Source: JACCTH01 sp963761985
GTDB taxonomy: Bacteria; Actinomycetota; Acidimicrobiia; Spongiisociales; ZC4RG35
Direction of reading: 5' to 3'
NCBI GenBank assembly: GCA_963761985.1
Contig: CAVXIT010000010.1
Location: 1 to 64,000, forward strand
Length of the DNA: 64,000 nucleotides
The notes below the pieces were generated by a model. That model saw only the letters and a list, made by a program, of their open reading frames with translations, was not told the origin of the DNA and made no database searches. Below are positions 22,114-31,201 of this stretch, piece by piece (position 1 is the first letter of the stretch; each line of letters opens with the position of its first letter). The position numbers and the translations under genes were made by a program.

Positions 22114-22774
22114 CTAGACGGGCCTGCGAAAAACCTGATCCGTCGGGAGCAGCTCGACAATCCGCTCGACCACCACATCGACCGAAAGATTCGTCGTATC
22201 CAGCTGAATCGCATCCGCGGCTGGCCTTGATGGAGACGCCAGCCTGCCCGAATCGGCCTTATCGCGCCGGGCCAGTTCTGCCTCAACTTCCTTGATCGAT
22301 TGACCGGTCTCCTCGGCTCGACGGCGCACCCGCTCGGGCGGGCTCGCCTCGAGCCACACCTTTAGCAAGGCATCCGGGAAAACCACCGTTCCGATATCTC
22401 GGCCTTCGACCACCGCCGGCTGATGATGTCCCGCCACCCAGAGCCGCTGTTCCCGGACTATGACGGCCCTGACCCGCGGGTGAGCCGCCAGAGTGGATAC
22501 CGCCGCGGTGACCTCGGCGGATCGAATCTCCTCCGTGACATCCTCATTGTCAACGAAAGTGCGCCCTTGTTCCTGACGCAGTCGCAGCCGGGAGACGATT
22601 TCTGGTGACCGCGTCCTCGTCATCAAGATCGGTGCGGGTACGGATGCAGGCCAGTGTCCCCGCCCGATAGTACGCGCCAGTGTCGAGGTGCAGCCATCCG
22701 AGCCGTTCGGCCAGGTGGCGACTGACAGTCGACTTGCCTGACCCGCTGGGGCCGTCGACTGCGATCACCTTCAC
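22114..22774 (-). CDS. cmk: Cytidylate kinase, one frameshift
   Basis: Phosphorylates CMP/dCMP. The N-terminal piece starts at GTG 22,774 with AVDGPSGSGKSTVSRHLAE (P-loop) and LHLDTGAYYRA. After DLDDEDAVT the frame shifts: an extra base near 22,603 separates it from EIVSRLRLRQEQGRTFVDNE, then VVEGRDIGTVVFPDALLKVW and ERVRRRAEETGQ. The corrected protein is about 219 residues, the normal size. This gene is essential in most bacteria, so the indel is probably a sequencing error. Its position between aroA and ispH/der matches many Actinobacteria. Confidence 0.9.
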
Positions 22775-22784
22775 GTGGTCATCG

Positions 22785-24041
22785 TCACAGGCGGTCGAGG
22801 ACCGAGAAGTAGCGAGGCCAAGTTTTCTCGACCACCTCGGGGTGCTCGATCGTTATCCCTCGTTGCCGCAGACCGACTAGGGCCATGCTCATCGCAATCC
22901 GATGGTCTCCATGCGAGTCGATGGCCGCCGGCTGCAGCGTCGCTCCGCCTTCGATAAGCAAATCGTCCCCTTCGACCCGGGATACACCACCAAGACGTCT
23001 GATCTCAGAAACCAGTGCTTCGAGGCGGTTGCTCTCCTTCAGACGCAGGCTTCCCAGGTTGCGCAGCCGGCTGCTCCCCTCGGCGAAGAGGCAGGCGACC
23101 GCCAGGGCCAGCGCTGCATCCGGGGCACGCTCCATATCCGCCTCAACTGCCTGGAGCTGCAGCGGTCCGCTCAGGTCGAGACGATTCGCAGAGCGTTTTA
23201 CCTGGCAGCCCATCTCGGCCAGCACATCGACGAGGCGGAGATCGGGCTGCGTGGAGGTGGCGGGGATGCCCTCGATGCCGACGATGCCTCCGGTAATCGC
23301 CGCAGCCACCAGCGGATAGGCAGCCGCAGAAGCATCGGCCTCGATCTCAAAGTTGGTCGCGACATAGCCGATAGACGGCACCCGAAACCTCCGCTCGGAA
23401 GCCTCGACTTGCACACCGAAGGCTCGCATCACCTCGAGGGTTGATTGGAGATACGACGCCGAGACCGGACGGCTGCTCAACTCGATCTTGACCGGTCCCT
23501 CCGCCACCGGCGCCACCAGCAACAGCGCGGTAACGAACTGTGAGGAACGTGACGCGTCGACGTTGATGGATCCGGCAGGAAAGCGGCCCATTCCCTCCAC
23601 CACGAAGGGCAGTCCCCCATCGTGCGATCGCGCCTCGATGCCCACCGACGACAGAGCTTCCGCCAGTTCGGCAAAGGGTCGCGTCGGAAGTCGCCCGCGG
23701 CCATTGATCTCGACTCTGCCGTTGGCAAGCGGCGCCAGGGCGGCAAGAAACCTCGCGGTCGTGCCCGATTCCCGCGCATCGATGTCACCAGCCTCGAGCT
23801 TTCCACCCGTGCCGACAATCAGCCAGGGGTCATCGTTGTCGTCGATCCTGACGCCCAGCGTGGCGAGCCCCTGTCGCATCGCCTCGGTGTCATCTGCCTC
23901 TAGCGGGCCCGACAAACGGCTGACCCCGCGCGCCAGCGCCGCAGCCACCAGGGCTCGATTGGTGAGGCTTTTGGACCCCGGAGGGCGCACGACGGCAGCG
24001 ATCGGTCCAATTCGGGTTCGCACCGCGACGGGGGAGGTCAC
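22785..24041 (-). CDS. aroA: 3-phosphoshikimate 1-carboxyvinyltransferase (EPSP synthase)
   Basis: Transfers enolpyruvyl from PEP to shikimate-3-phosphate. Features include RPPGSKSLTNRALVAAALA near the N-terminus, ESGTTARFLAALAPL, GRGRLPTRPFAELA (including the RP of the PEP loop), SSQFVTALLLVAPVA, LRLKESNRLEALVSEI and DSHGDHRIAMSMAL. The GTG start overlaps the rluB stop by four bases. Length 418 is typical. The catalytic RxxE-like KESNR and GDHR motifs are intact. The PEP-loop class could not be judged confidently by eye. Confidence 0.94.
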   Translation of the reverse strand: MTSPVAVRTRIGPIAAVVRPPGSKSLTNRALVAAALARGVSRLSGPLEADDTEAMRQGLATLGVRIDDNDDPWLIVGTGGKLEAGDIDARESGTTARFLAALAPLANGRVEINGRGRLPTRPFAELAEALSSVGIEARSHDGGLPFVVEGMGRFPAGSINVDASRSSQFVTALLLVAPVAEGPVKIELSSRPVSASYLQSTLEVMRAFGVQVEASERRFRVPSIGYVATNFEIEADASAAAYPLVAAAITGGIVGIEGIPATSTQPDLRLVDVLAEMGCQVKRSANRLDLSGPLQLQAVEADMERAPDAALALAVACLFAEGSSRLRNLGSLRLKESNRLEALVSEIRRLGGVSRVEGDDLLIEGGATLQPAAIDSHGDHRIAMSMALVGLRQRGITIEHPEVVEKTWPRYFSVLDRL

Positions 24042-24784
24042 GGGTTGAGACTACGGGTGGCCGTTTCCTCCAAACCCGCGGCTCGATAGAGCGAGTGAAC
24101 CTCAGCGTTGGTGAGAACTCGCCACTTCCCTTTACGTAAGGAGCGGTCGCGTATCGGCCCAATCGCAGTACGAACAAGGCGCACCACTGGATGACCGACA
24201 GCTTCCAGCATGCGACGAACCTCGCGATTGCGCCCTTCCCCGAGGACTACTTCGACCAAAGCCCCCGCGTTCGAGCGGCCCTTTATCTGAACACCCTCGA
24301 CCCGGGCCGGGCCATCCTCCAATTCCACTCCCGTCCGGAGCTGTCGCAGCACCGCTGGACCTGGCTGCCCTTCGACCTCGGCCAAGTATGTCTTGCGAAT
24401 CCCGTAGCGGGGATGGGTGACAGCATTGACCAGGGTTCCATCATTCGAGAGCAGGAGCAACCCCTCGGTGTCGTAGTCGAGCCTGCCCACCGGCACGACC
24501 CTTGGCTCGCGCGGCACCAGGTCAACGACAGTCGGTCGTCCTTCGGGATCTGCTGACGAGGAAATTACGCCGAGTGGCTTGTAGAGAAGGTAGGTGATCA
24601 AGTCGGGAGAAATCGGGAGCGGAACTCCATCGACGGCGACCGTCGTTGCGCGCGGATCGGCTCTGTCGCCCAACCGGGCGGGGCGTCCGTCGATGGTGAC
24701 TCGTCCCTCCCGAATCAAATCCTCGGCCGCCCGGCGGGACATCAGTCCAGCCGCCGAGATCAGCTTCTGGATCCGCTCCGTCAT
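24038..24784 (-). CDS. rluB: RluB-type 23S rRNA pseudouridine synthase
   Basis: Makes pseudouridine in helix 89/90 regions of 23S rRNA (RsuA/RluB/E/F group). An N-terminal S4 RNA-binding domain (RIQKLISAAGLMSRRAAEDLI, REGRVTIDG) precedes the catalytic core with YLLYKPLGVISS and the catalytic aspartate motif VGRLDYDTEGLLLLSNDG, then LGEGRNREVRRMLEAVGHPV and LVRTAIGPI. ATG 24,784 overlaps the scpB stop by four bases. The scpA-scpB-rluB order is conserved from Firmicutes to Actinobacteria. Confidence 0.94.
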   Translation of the reverse strand: MTERIQKLISAAGLMSRRAAEDLIREGRVTIDGRPARLGDRADPRATTVAVDGVPLPISPDLITYLLYKPLGVISSSADPEGRPTVVDLVPREPRVVPVGRLDYDTEGLLLLSNDGTLVNAVTHPRYGIRKTYLAEVEGQPGPAVLRQLRTGVELEDGPARVEGVQIKGRSNAGALVEVVLGEGRNREVRRMLEAVGHPVVRLVRTAIGPIRDRSLRKGKWRVLTNAEVHSLYRAAGLEETATRSLNP

Positions 24785-25338
24785 CTAGTCGGGCCGAAAG
24801 TTTCCTCGAGTGCTTCCATCACAGAGGCGGGGGGAACGTGATCGGCCAGGGGCGGGAGCTCGCGCAGGTCCTTGATGCCGAGCTTCTCGAGGAAGAGCGC
24901 GGTGGTTCGGTAGACCGCCGGGTTGCCCGGCGACGCCAGCCGGGCAGCTTCTTCGATCAGACCCCAGCGTTCCAGTGAACGAATGGCCGATTCGGAGTCG
25001 ACCCCGCGGATCTCGGCAATCTGGCCTCGCGAAACTGGCTGGCGGTAGGCAACCACTGACAACGTCTCGAGCGCCGCGCCCGACAACCTCCTGGCACTTG
25101 CGGTTTCGGTGAACCGCTCTAAGTAGGGAAAAGCCTCGGGATGGCTGTAAAGACGCCACCCGCCGCCCACTTCGCGGAGCACCAGCCCCGAATCGCGAGC
25201 GATGAGTTCCGCGGCGAGCCCGTCGAGCTCGACCTTGATCTCAGCCCGGCTCAGCTCGAGGACTTCGGACAATTCTTCGATTGGTACCGGTGCCTCGGCT
25301 ACAAACAGGATTGCCTCGAGGGCGGCGCGGGAATTCAT
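24781..25338 (-). CDS. scpB: Segregation and condensation protein B
   Basis: Winged-helix subunit of the SMC-ScpAB condensin. Features are RAALEAILFVAEAPVPIEEL, LVLREVGGGWRLYSHPE, RRLSGAALETLSVVAYRQPV, RGVDSESAIRSLERWGLIEE and RTTALFLEKLGIKDLRELP. At 185 residues it has the usual size. The start overlaps the scpA stop by four bases, consistent with stoichiometric production of the kleisin and its partner. Confidence 0.94.
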   Translation of the reverse strand: MNSRAALEAILFVAEAPVPIEELSEVLELSRAEIKVELDGLAAELIARDSGLVLREVGGGWRLYSHPEAFPYLERFTETASARRLSGAALETLSVVAYRQPVSRGQIAEIRGVDSESAIRSLERWGLIEEAARLASPGNPAVYRTTALFLEKLGIKDLRELPPLADHVPPASVMEALEETFGPTR

Positions 25339-26084
25339 CCAGCCGACCGCAGGTCGATCGTTAGGTTTTGCTCCACCCGGATCGGGCCGTTCCAGTCGGC
25401 CTGAGAGACGGTCAACAGACCCCAGCGGGCGAGCTCGAGCAAAGCCAGAAAGTAGGCCGCGACCTCGGAGCGATGGCGAGTGCCATCGATCAGCTCATCA
25501 AAGGACGACTCGACAAGCTCGGCCATGCGCCTTTGGATATCAGCAATGGCATCCTCGACGGACGGCAGTTCGAGGTCGAGATGATCGAGATCGGGGGTGG
25601 CCGTGAACCGGTCGAGCAATCGGGTAGCGACGAGGGCGAGCCCGAAGCGATCGACGGGTATCACCACGGCCTCGGGGCGGGGAGTAATCGCCTCATCTAA
25701 GCCTCCTGCTCTCGCCACGAAGCGCCCGTGCTCAGCGAGGCGACGAGCAAGAACTGCGGCTACATCCTTGAAGGTGACGCACAGCAAGAGTCGCGAGAGG
25801 AGACGATCGCGCTCCTCGATCAGAGCAAGCTCTTCGTCGAGGTCGACCTCGCTCGGGCTGGGCAAGAGATGGCGCGCCTTGAGTTCGATCAGGGTCGCGG
25901 CAATCAAAATGAACTCGCTCGTGATTTCGAGATCGAGGTCACGCATTTCCTCTATGCAAACGAGGTACTCCTCGACGACGCCCGTCAGGTTGACCTCGGC
26001 AATGCTCACCTGGTGGCGGGTGATGAGCTGGAGGAGCAGGTCGAGCGGTCCCTCGAAGACGGCGGTGGAAACGTTGAACGACAT
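25335..26084 (-). CDS. scpA: Segregation and condensation protein A (kleisin)
   Basis: Kleisin linking SMC heads. The N-terminal domain reads VFEGPLDLLLQLITRHQVSI and LTGVVEEYL, then LVIAATLIELKARHLLP-like residues (seen as ILIAATLIELKARHLLP) and a C-terminal winged-helix part with RFTATPDLDHLDLELPSVED and VAAYFLALLELARWGLLTV. The start is at ATG 26,084 (MSFNVSTAVFEG); an extended reading to 26,270 runs into the upstream gene and lacks family similarity. Length about 249 aa. Confidence 0.93.
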   Translation of the reverse strand: MSFNVSTAVFEGPLDLLLQLITRHQVSIAEVNLTGVVEEYLVCIEEMRDLDLEITSEFILIAATLIELKARHLLPSPSEVDLDEELALIEERDRLLSRLLLCVTFKDVAAVLARRLAEHGRFVARAGGLDEAITPRPEAVVIPVDRFGLALVATRLLDRFTATPDLDHLDLELPSVEDAIADIQRRMAELVESSFDELIDGTRHRSEVAAYFLALLELARWGLLTVSQADWNGPIRVEQNLTIDLRSAG

Positions 26085-26130
26085 ATGGCGGCCCTCAGTG
26101 TGGCGACTTCGACGAGGCCGGGTCAAGCAT

Positions 26131-26568
26131 TCAACGATCGGCCCTGATGAGCATTGCCCAGACGTCAGGAGAGATCGTCGTAGGGCGTTCGCCGTGGTGA
26201 TCACGGGCGAACTCCACCACCAGCGGCTCGGCTCCGAGGGCGGTGAGCTCTGCTGCCGCGAGTCCGCCATGGTCGAGGTAAAGCGAGCCGCGACGCCCCA
26301 CGGGTAGGGAAAGCTTGGCTCCGGCGCTGACGAGGACCCGACCGATCAGTCCCAAGCCAGCGTGGCGCTTGCCAATGTCGTGAACCAGAGCCGCCCGCAC
26401 CACCTGCCTCTGCTCGCCGACGCGCCGAGCGGCCTCGTACCCATGGCGTTGATCGGCCCGACTTTGGGCAAAGAAAGCCTCCTCCTCGGCTCCTAGATAG
26501 GTCTGCACCCATGCTCTCTCGGCTGGTGAAAGTGGAACGGCGAAACCGACAGCGGAAGAACCGCGCAA
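26131..26568 (-). CDS. HD-domain protein
   Basis: A short metal-dependent phosphohydrolase-like domain: ADQRHGYEAARRV carries the first histidine, RAALVHDIGKRHAG the HD pair, and VEFARDHHGERP a further histidine pair. The family is often found beside scpAB in Actinobacteria; its substrate (nucleotide or signalling molecule) is unknown. The start is uncertain: a TTG at 26,568 gives MRGSSAVGF. An alternative frame just upstream encodes IARFFRCRFRR, which resembles the N-terminus of relatives, so a single indel near 26,530 is possible. It follows the TraR/DksA gene by about 30 bp. Confidence 0.7.
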   Translation of the reverse strand: MRGSSAVGFAVPLSPAERAWVQTYLGAEEEAFFAQSRADQRHGYEAARRVGEQRQVVRAALVHDIGKRHAGLGLIGRVLVSAGAKLSLPVGRRGSLYLDHGGLAAAELTALGAEPLVVEFARDHHGERPTTISPDVWAMLIRADR

Positions 26569-26600
26569 TCAGGTGTCGCCAGGAGCCGATGGGAACCCGC

Positions 26601-26954
26601 CTAGGAAGCGAGTTTCGATTTGCAGTCGATGCAGAGGGTGGCCTCGGGCCGGGCCTCGAGGCGCGCGGCGCCGATGTCGCGCCCGCAATTCTCACAGATG
26701 CCGTACTTGCCGTTTTCGATTCTGGCCAGGGCGCCGTTTACCTCGTCGAGCTGGTGTTTGAGGGTTTCCACCAAGCCGAGCACCTCGGTCCGCTCGGCCG
26801 TGGCCGCTGCGGCGTCGGCAAAACTTTCCCCGAAAACTACATCGCCCCGGAGCTCACCCGACTCTTCTGAGCCGAGCTCGGCCAGTTGATGGATGAGTCG
26901 TTCGCGTGCCTCCATGAGGCCCGTGCGGACGGATTCGAACTTCGTTGCAGTCAT
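26601..26954 (-). CDS. TraR/DksA-family zinc-finger protein
   Basis: Small coiled-coil plus zinc-finger protein of the DksA/TraR type, which binds in the RNA polymerase secondary channel or acts as a general regulator. It shows a long N-terminal coiled coil (FESVRTGLMEARERLIHQLAE), ADAAAATAERTEVLGLVE, and the finger KYGICENCGRDIGAARLEARP through CIDC, giving a C4 zinc site. The coiled-coil tip carries no obvious DxxDxA acidic motif of E. coli DksA. It lies 15 bp from the xerD stop, in the same operon. Confidence 0.88.
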   Translation of the reverse strand: MTATKFESVRTGLMEARERLIHQLAELGSEESGELRGDVVFGESFADAAAATAERTEVLGLVETLKHQLDEVNGALARIENGKYGICENCGRDIGAARLEARPEATLCIDCKSKLAS

Positions 26955-26969
26955 GTTGCCATTACCTAC

Positions 26970-27866
26970 TTACTGGCTTCGGGGGTGGGAAAGGAAGAAG
27001 ACTTCGACCAGATGTTGTGGTGAAACCCTGGTGTACACCTGGGTGGTGGTGATCCTAGCGTGGCCGAGCATTACTTGAACCGACCTGAGGTCGGCTCCTC
27101 CCTCAACCATGTGGGTCGCGGCCGAGTGACGCAGGGTGTGAGGCGAGATCGAGGAAGGGTCAATGCCCACGCCCAGAGCGTGCTGTCGGATGATTCGAAA
27201 GACCGACTGCCGGCTGATTCGCCCTCCGCGCAGATTCAGAAAAACGGCGTCAGTGAGTCCGTTTCGCTTGCTCTCTGATTGGGCGAGCGCCAGTCGATCC
27301 GGAAGCCAGGCGGTGACCGCTTCGACTGCTTTCGAGCCAATTGGAACGAGCCGTTGCTTGTTGCCCTTTCCGGTCAGAAGCGCCGTTTTCTCCTCGAGGT
27401 CGAGATCCGCGAGATTGAGGTCGGTTGCCTCGCTTACCCGGGCGCCGGTCGCATAGAGAAACTCGAGCAGAGCCCGGTCGCGACGGCCACCCCGGGTCGC
27501 GGGATTCGGTGCCTCGACCAGGGCAATGGCCCGGTCGACGGCCAACGCCTTGGGGAAGGGATCTGGCGGCCGCGGCTGATCGAGCAGACGGGTGGGATCC
27601 TGGCTCTCCCGCCCTTCGTTGACCAGAAAGCGATGCAGCCCCCGCACTGCCGCCAGCTTGCGGGCGACGCTGGTGGCAGCGAGTCCGAGCCGGTGGAGGT
27701 GCGCCACGAAGCCGTCGAGGTCGGCCGGCTCGGGAGATTTGCGGGCGAGGAACTCGAGATATTGATCGAGGTCGCGTCGGTACGCCGCGAGAGTGTTGTC
27801 GGCGAGGCCACGCTCAGCGGTGAGCGAGAAGAGATACTCCTCAACTCCCCCGGCAAGGTCGGCCAT
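26970..27866 (-). CDS. xerD: Tyrosine recombinase XerD
   Basis: Site-specific recombinase resolving chromosome dimers at dif. It has a SAM-like N-terminal domain (VEEYLFSLTAERGLADNTLAAY) and a catalytic domain with arginine in YATGARVSEATDL, lysine in TGKGNKQRLVPIG, SPHTLRHSAATHMVEGGADL (H-x-x-R), MLGHARITTTQVY (H and the nucleophilic tyrosine) and the tail QHLVEVFFLSHPRS. Length 298 is the XerC/XerD norm. Its place next to ald, nudix and pyrG matches actinobacterial xerD. The ATG overlaps the ald stop (TAATG). Confidence 0.93.
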   Translation of the reverse strand: MADLAGGVEEYLFSLTAERGLADNTLAAYRRDLDQYLEFLARKSPEPADLDGFVAHLHRLGLAATSVARKLAAVRGLHRFLVNEGRESQDPTRLLDQPRPPDPFPKALAVDRAIALVEAPNPATRGGRRDRALLEFLYATGARVSEATDLNLADLDLEEKTALLTGKGNKQRLVPIGSKAVEAVTAWLPDRLALAQSESKRNGLTDAVFLNLRGGRISRQSVFRIIRQHALGVGIDPSSISPHTLRHSAATHMVEGGADLRSVQVMLGHARITTTQVYTRVSPQHLVEVFFLSHPRSQ

Positions 27867-28987
27867 TAGCGCCCTGCCAGCACCGTCGCCGGCTCGACAA
27901 AGGGGGTGCCCAGGCTTTCGGCAACTGCCTCGTGGGTCACTTGATCATCGACGATGTTGACCCCGCCCCGAAGTTCGGGAAAGCGCAAGATCGCTTCCGA
28001 CACGCCGCGGTTGGCGAGCGCCACCGTGTATGGGAGGGTGGCATTCGTGAGGGCATAGGTAGAGGTGTTGGGGACCGCGCCCGGAATGTTCCCGACCGCG
28101 TAGTGCACCACGTCGTGCACCGTGTAGACCGGATTGTCGTGTGTCGTCTCATGAGAGGTCGCAAAGCACCCACCCTGGTCGATTGCAACGTCAACAAGCA
28201 CCGACCCCCGTCGCATCCCCTTCACCATCTCTTCTGTGACGAGCTTCGGTGCGGAGGCTCCGGGCACCAACACCGTTCCGATGACGAGATCGGCGTCCGA
28301 GATCTGTTGCTCGATTGTCAGCCGGTTGGAGGCCATCGTCACGAGGCGGCCTTGATAGATCGAGTCGAGCCAGCGCAGTCGACCGAGGTCACGATCCAGG
28401 ACCACAACTTCGGCCTGCATTCCAACGGCGATGGCGGCGGCATTGGTGCCGGCGATCCCGCCTCCGATCACAACGACCTTCCCCGGGGCGACGCCGGTGA
28501 CGCCCCCGAGTAGCACTCCCCTGCCGCCGTGTGCCTTCTCGAGAAAATAGGCTCCCACCTGCGTGGCCATGCGGCCGGCCACTTCCGACATGGGAGCGAG
28601 GAGCGGCAGGCTCCGATCGGCCATCTGCACCGTTTCGTAGGCGACTGCGACGATCCCCTTTTCCCGCAAACCGTCTGCGAGCTTCGGATAGGCAGCCAGG
28701 TGCAGGTAGGTAAAGAGAAGGGTTCCGGGTCGGAACATCGCAACCTCGGCGGGCTGCGGTTCTTTCACCTTGAGAATCATCTCCGCCTCGGCAAAGACAT
28801 CGCTTGCGGTCGAAACGATCCGCGCCCCCTGGGCCGCGTACTCGTCGTCGCGAATCGTGGAGCCTTCGCCGGCGTTCGATTGCACTAGGACGGTGTGGCC
28901 GCGCTCGGACAATTCCCGTACGCCGACCGGTGTGAGAGCGACTCGATACTCAGCGGTCTTGACCTCAGTCGGGACCCCGATGATCAC
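27866..28987 (-). CDS. ald: Alanine dehydrogenase
   Basis: NAD-dependent enzyme interconverting alanine and pyruvate plus ammonia. It begins MIIGVPTEVKTAEYRVALTP and shows GHTVLVQSNAGEGSTI, ILKVKEPQPAE with the pyruvate-binding lysine, FTYLHLAAYPKLADGL with the catalytic histidine, the Rossmann turn VVVIGGGIAGTNAAA, VLVDVAIDQGGCFATS and VGNIPGAVPNTST. Length 373 is standard. The start overlaps the Nudix gene stop by four bases. No Lrp-type regulator is adjacent. Confidence 0.95.
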   Translation of the reverse strand: MIIGVPTEVKTAEYRVALTPVGVRELSERGHTVLVQSNAGEGSTIRDDEYAAQGARIVSTASDVFAEAEMILKVKEPQPAEVAMFRPGTLLFTYLHLAAYPKLADGLREKGIVAVAYETVQMADRSLPLLAPMSEVAGRMATQVGAYFLEKAHGGRGVLLGGVTGVAPGKVVVIGGGIAGTNAAAIAVGMQAEVVVLDRDLGRLRWLDSIYQGRLVTMASNRLTIEQQISDADLVIGTVLVPGASAPKLVTEEMVKGMRRGSVLVDVAIDQGGCFATSHETTHDNPVYTVHDVVHYAVGNIPGAVPNTSTYALTNATLPYTVALANRGVSEAILRFPELRGGVNIVDDQVTHEAVAESLGTPFVEPATVLAGR

Positions 28988-29520
28988 AACTCTCTCTTTC
29001 TCCGCGCCCAGAGCAACAACGCAATCTGGGTCTTGGCATCGACGATTTCGCCTGAGTCGATCCTATCGAGCGCCTCCTCCAGGCTGTAGGAAACAACCGT
29101 CAACTGCTCCTCTTCGGCACCATCGGGCTGGCGGTTTCCATGGGTGAGCCCGGTGGCGGCGTAAAGGTGGAGTACTTCATCGGTATATCCGGGCGACGGG
29201 TGCGTGGCGGCGAGATGAATCCAACTCGCCGCCGTGGCGCCGATCTCCTCGGCCAATTCCCGTTTTGCCTCCAGCAGCGGATCGCTCCCCGCCAGGTCGA
29301 CCTTGCCGGCCGGAATCTCGAGCAATGCCGACCCGGCGGCGGTTCGAAATTGGCTAACCAGCCACACTCGCTCGCCGTCGATCGGCAGGACTCCGACCCC
29401 ACCGGGATGGCGGATCACATCTCGTGCAACCGAACGGTCATTGTCGACGAGGTAGCGGCGATCAAAACGAAGGAACGCCCCTTTGACCAACCGGCGATGA
29501 CCCAGCCGGTGAAATGTCAC
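28984..29520 (-). CDS. Nudix hydrolase, ADP-ribose pyrophosphatase-like
   Basis: Nudix protein of the ADP-ribose/ADP-sugar pyrophosphatase group, usually found between pyrG and xerD. It shows VLPIDGERVWLVSQFRTAAG, LEIPAGKVDLAGSDPLLEAK and RELAEEIGATAA, then a SPGYTDEVLHLYAATGL C-terminal loop. The RELxEExG core of the Nudix box is intact, but the first glutamate of the GX5E part is replaced by serine with one extra residue in the loop. Overlaps pyrG and ald by four bases each. Confidence 0.87.
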   Translation of the reverse strand: MTFHRLGHRRLVKGAFLRFDRRYLVDNDRSVARDVIRHPGGVGVLPIDGERVWLVSQFRTAAGSALLEIPAGKVDLAGSDPLLEAKRELAEEIGATAASWIHLAATHPSPGYTDEVLHLYAATGLTHGNRQPDGAEEEQLTVVSYSLEEALDRIDSGEIVDAKTQIALLLWARRKREL

Positions 29521-31157
29521 GGGTGGATCGGTTGTTCGATCTCCGTCAACTGGGCGGGCGAGGTTTGGCGATCGATGGCGGCTTTGACCAGACCGACGAA
29601 GAGCGGGTGGGGATCGTCGGGCCGCGATTGGAACTCGGGATGGGCCTGCGTTCCGACAAAGAACGGATGATCGATCAGCTCGATGAACTCGACCAGGCTC
29701 TCATCGGGCGACATTCCCGACAAGCGCAAACCGGCCGCTTCGAGATCTCGCCGGTATCGGTTGTTGACTTCCCAACGATGCCGGTGTCGCTCGTAGACAA
29801 TCTCCTGGCCGTACAGTTTGCGGACAAGGCTCCCCACTTCGAGCTTGGCGGGGTAGCGACCCAGCCGCATCGTGCCCCCCATTTCCTCGACATCGTGCTG
29901 CGATTCCATGAGATCGATCACCGGATGGGCCGTCGTCGGGTCGAACTCGGTCGAGTTGGCGTCGGCGTGCTTCATCACTGAGCGAGCGATTTCAATCACT
30001 GCGCATTGCAGACCGAGGCACAAACCGAGAAACGGAATGTTGTTCTCCCGGGCATGGCGGATGGCGAGGATCTTTCCTTCGACGCCTCTTGACCCGAACC
30101 CGCCGGGAACGACGATCCCAGCGACTCCTTCGAGGTGGGCGTCGGCAAGCAAGCCGCTCATGTCTTCTGAGGGGATCCAACGGAGGTCGAGCTTTCGATC
30201 GAGCGCGGCGGCGGCATGGCGCAGCGACTCGACTACGGAAAGATAAGCGTCGGGAAGGTCGACATACTTGCCAACGATCCCGATGGTCACCGACTCCGTG
30301 GCCGACTTGGTCTTCTTGACCATTGCCTGCCACTTGGTCAAGTCCGCTGGGCCGGTGGTCAAACTCAAACGCTCGCACACGACTGCGTCAAGCCCACCCT
30401 GATGCAGGAGCAGCGGCACCTCATAGATGTCGGCTGAGTCTGGGGCAGCGATCACTGCTTTCGGAACAACGTCACAGAAAAGCGAGATCTTGCGACGCAC
30501 TTGGTCGTCGATCTCGCGGTCGGAGCGAACGACGATCACGTCGGGATGAATTCCGTGGCTCCTCAACTCGGCCACCGAGTGCTGCGTGGGCTTGGTCTTG
30601 AGCTCATCGGAACTGGCGATGAAAGGCACCAGGGTCACGTGGATGTAAAGCACATCGGCGCGCCCGATGTCGTTACCGAACTGACGGATCGCTTCGAGAA
30701 AGGGAAGACTCTCGATGTCGCCCACTGTGCCACCCACTTCGGTGATCACCACGTCGACGTCGTCCGCGCCCAGCTTGCGGATCCGAGACTTGATCTCATT
30801 GGTGACGTGGGGAATCACCTGCACCGTGTCGCCGAGATAGTCACCGCGCCGTTCTTTTTGGATGACGGCGAGGTAGATCGAACCGGCGGTGACGTTCGAG
30901 CCCCGGCGCAGGGCTTCGCCCGTAAAGCGCTCGTAGTGGCCGAGATCGAGGTCGGTCTCGCCCCCGTCATCGGTGACATAAACCTCACCGTGCTGGAACG
31001 GGTTCATCGTGCCCGGATCAACGTTGATGTACGGATCGAGTTTCTGGTTGATCACCCGGAGGCCGCGGGAGCGAAGCAGGCGACCGAGAGAGGCGGCAGT
31101 GATTCCCTTGCCGAGCGAGGAGACGACCCCACCCGTGACGAAGACATATTTGGTCAC
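29517..31157 (-). CDS. pyrG: CTP synthase
   Basis: Aminates UTP to CTP with glutamine. The synthetase domain begins at GTG 31,157 with TKYVFVTGGVVSSLGKGITA, KLDPYINVDPGTMNPFQHGE and EVGGTVGDIESLPFLEAIRQ. The C-terminal glutaminase has VPGGFGSRGVEGKI and the nucleophile in FLGLCLGLQCAVIE, with AHPEFQSRP at the end. Length is 546. An upstream in-frame extension to 31,379 runs through a repeat element and is rejected. Downstream it is coupled to the Nudix gene. Confidence 0.95.
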   Translation of the reverse strand: MTKYVFVTGGVVSSLGKGITAASLGRLLRSRGLRVINQKLDPYINVDPGTMNPFQHGEVYVTDDGGETDLDLGHYERFTGEALRRGSNVTAGSIYLAVIQKERRGDYLGDTVQVIPHVTNEIKSRIRKLGADDVDVVITEVGGTVGDIESLPFLEAIRQFGNDIGRADVLYIHVTLVPFIASSDELKTKPTQHSVAELRSHGIHPDVIVVRSDREIDDQVRRKISLFCDVVPKAVIAAPDSADIYEVPLLLHQGGLDAVVCERLSLTTGPADLTKWQAMVKKTKSATESVTIGIVGKYVDLPDAYLSVVESLRHAAAALDRKLDLRWIPSEDMSGLLADAHLEGVAGIVVPGGFGSRGVEGKILAIRHARENNIPFLGLCLGLQCAVIEIARSVMKHADANSTEFDPTTAHPVIDLMESQHDVEEMGGTMRLGRYPAKLEVGSLVRKLYGQEIVYERHRHRWEVNNRYRRDLEAAGLRLSGMSPDESLVEFIELIDHPFFVGTQAHPEFQSRPDDPHPLFVGLVKAAIDRQTSPAQLTEIEQPIHP

Positions 31158-31201
31158 GGGAGACCAGCGTACACAGAGGGCGAGTAAGAGTCTTTCGGTT
31201 T

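Noticed and set aside
21057..22286. ispH frame extended upstream to 22,286
   Set aside because: The extension overlaps the cmk 3' end and has no family match; ATG 22,103 gives the canonical N-terminus.
26970..27866. Tyrosine recombinase as the integrase of a mobile element
   Set aside because: It sits in the conserved pyrG-nudix-ald-xerD-scpAB run with normal composition and the XerD length; no att repeats are seen.
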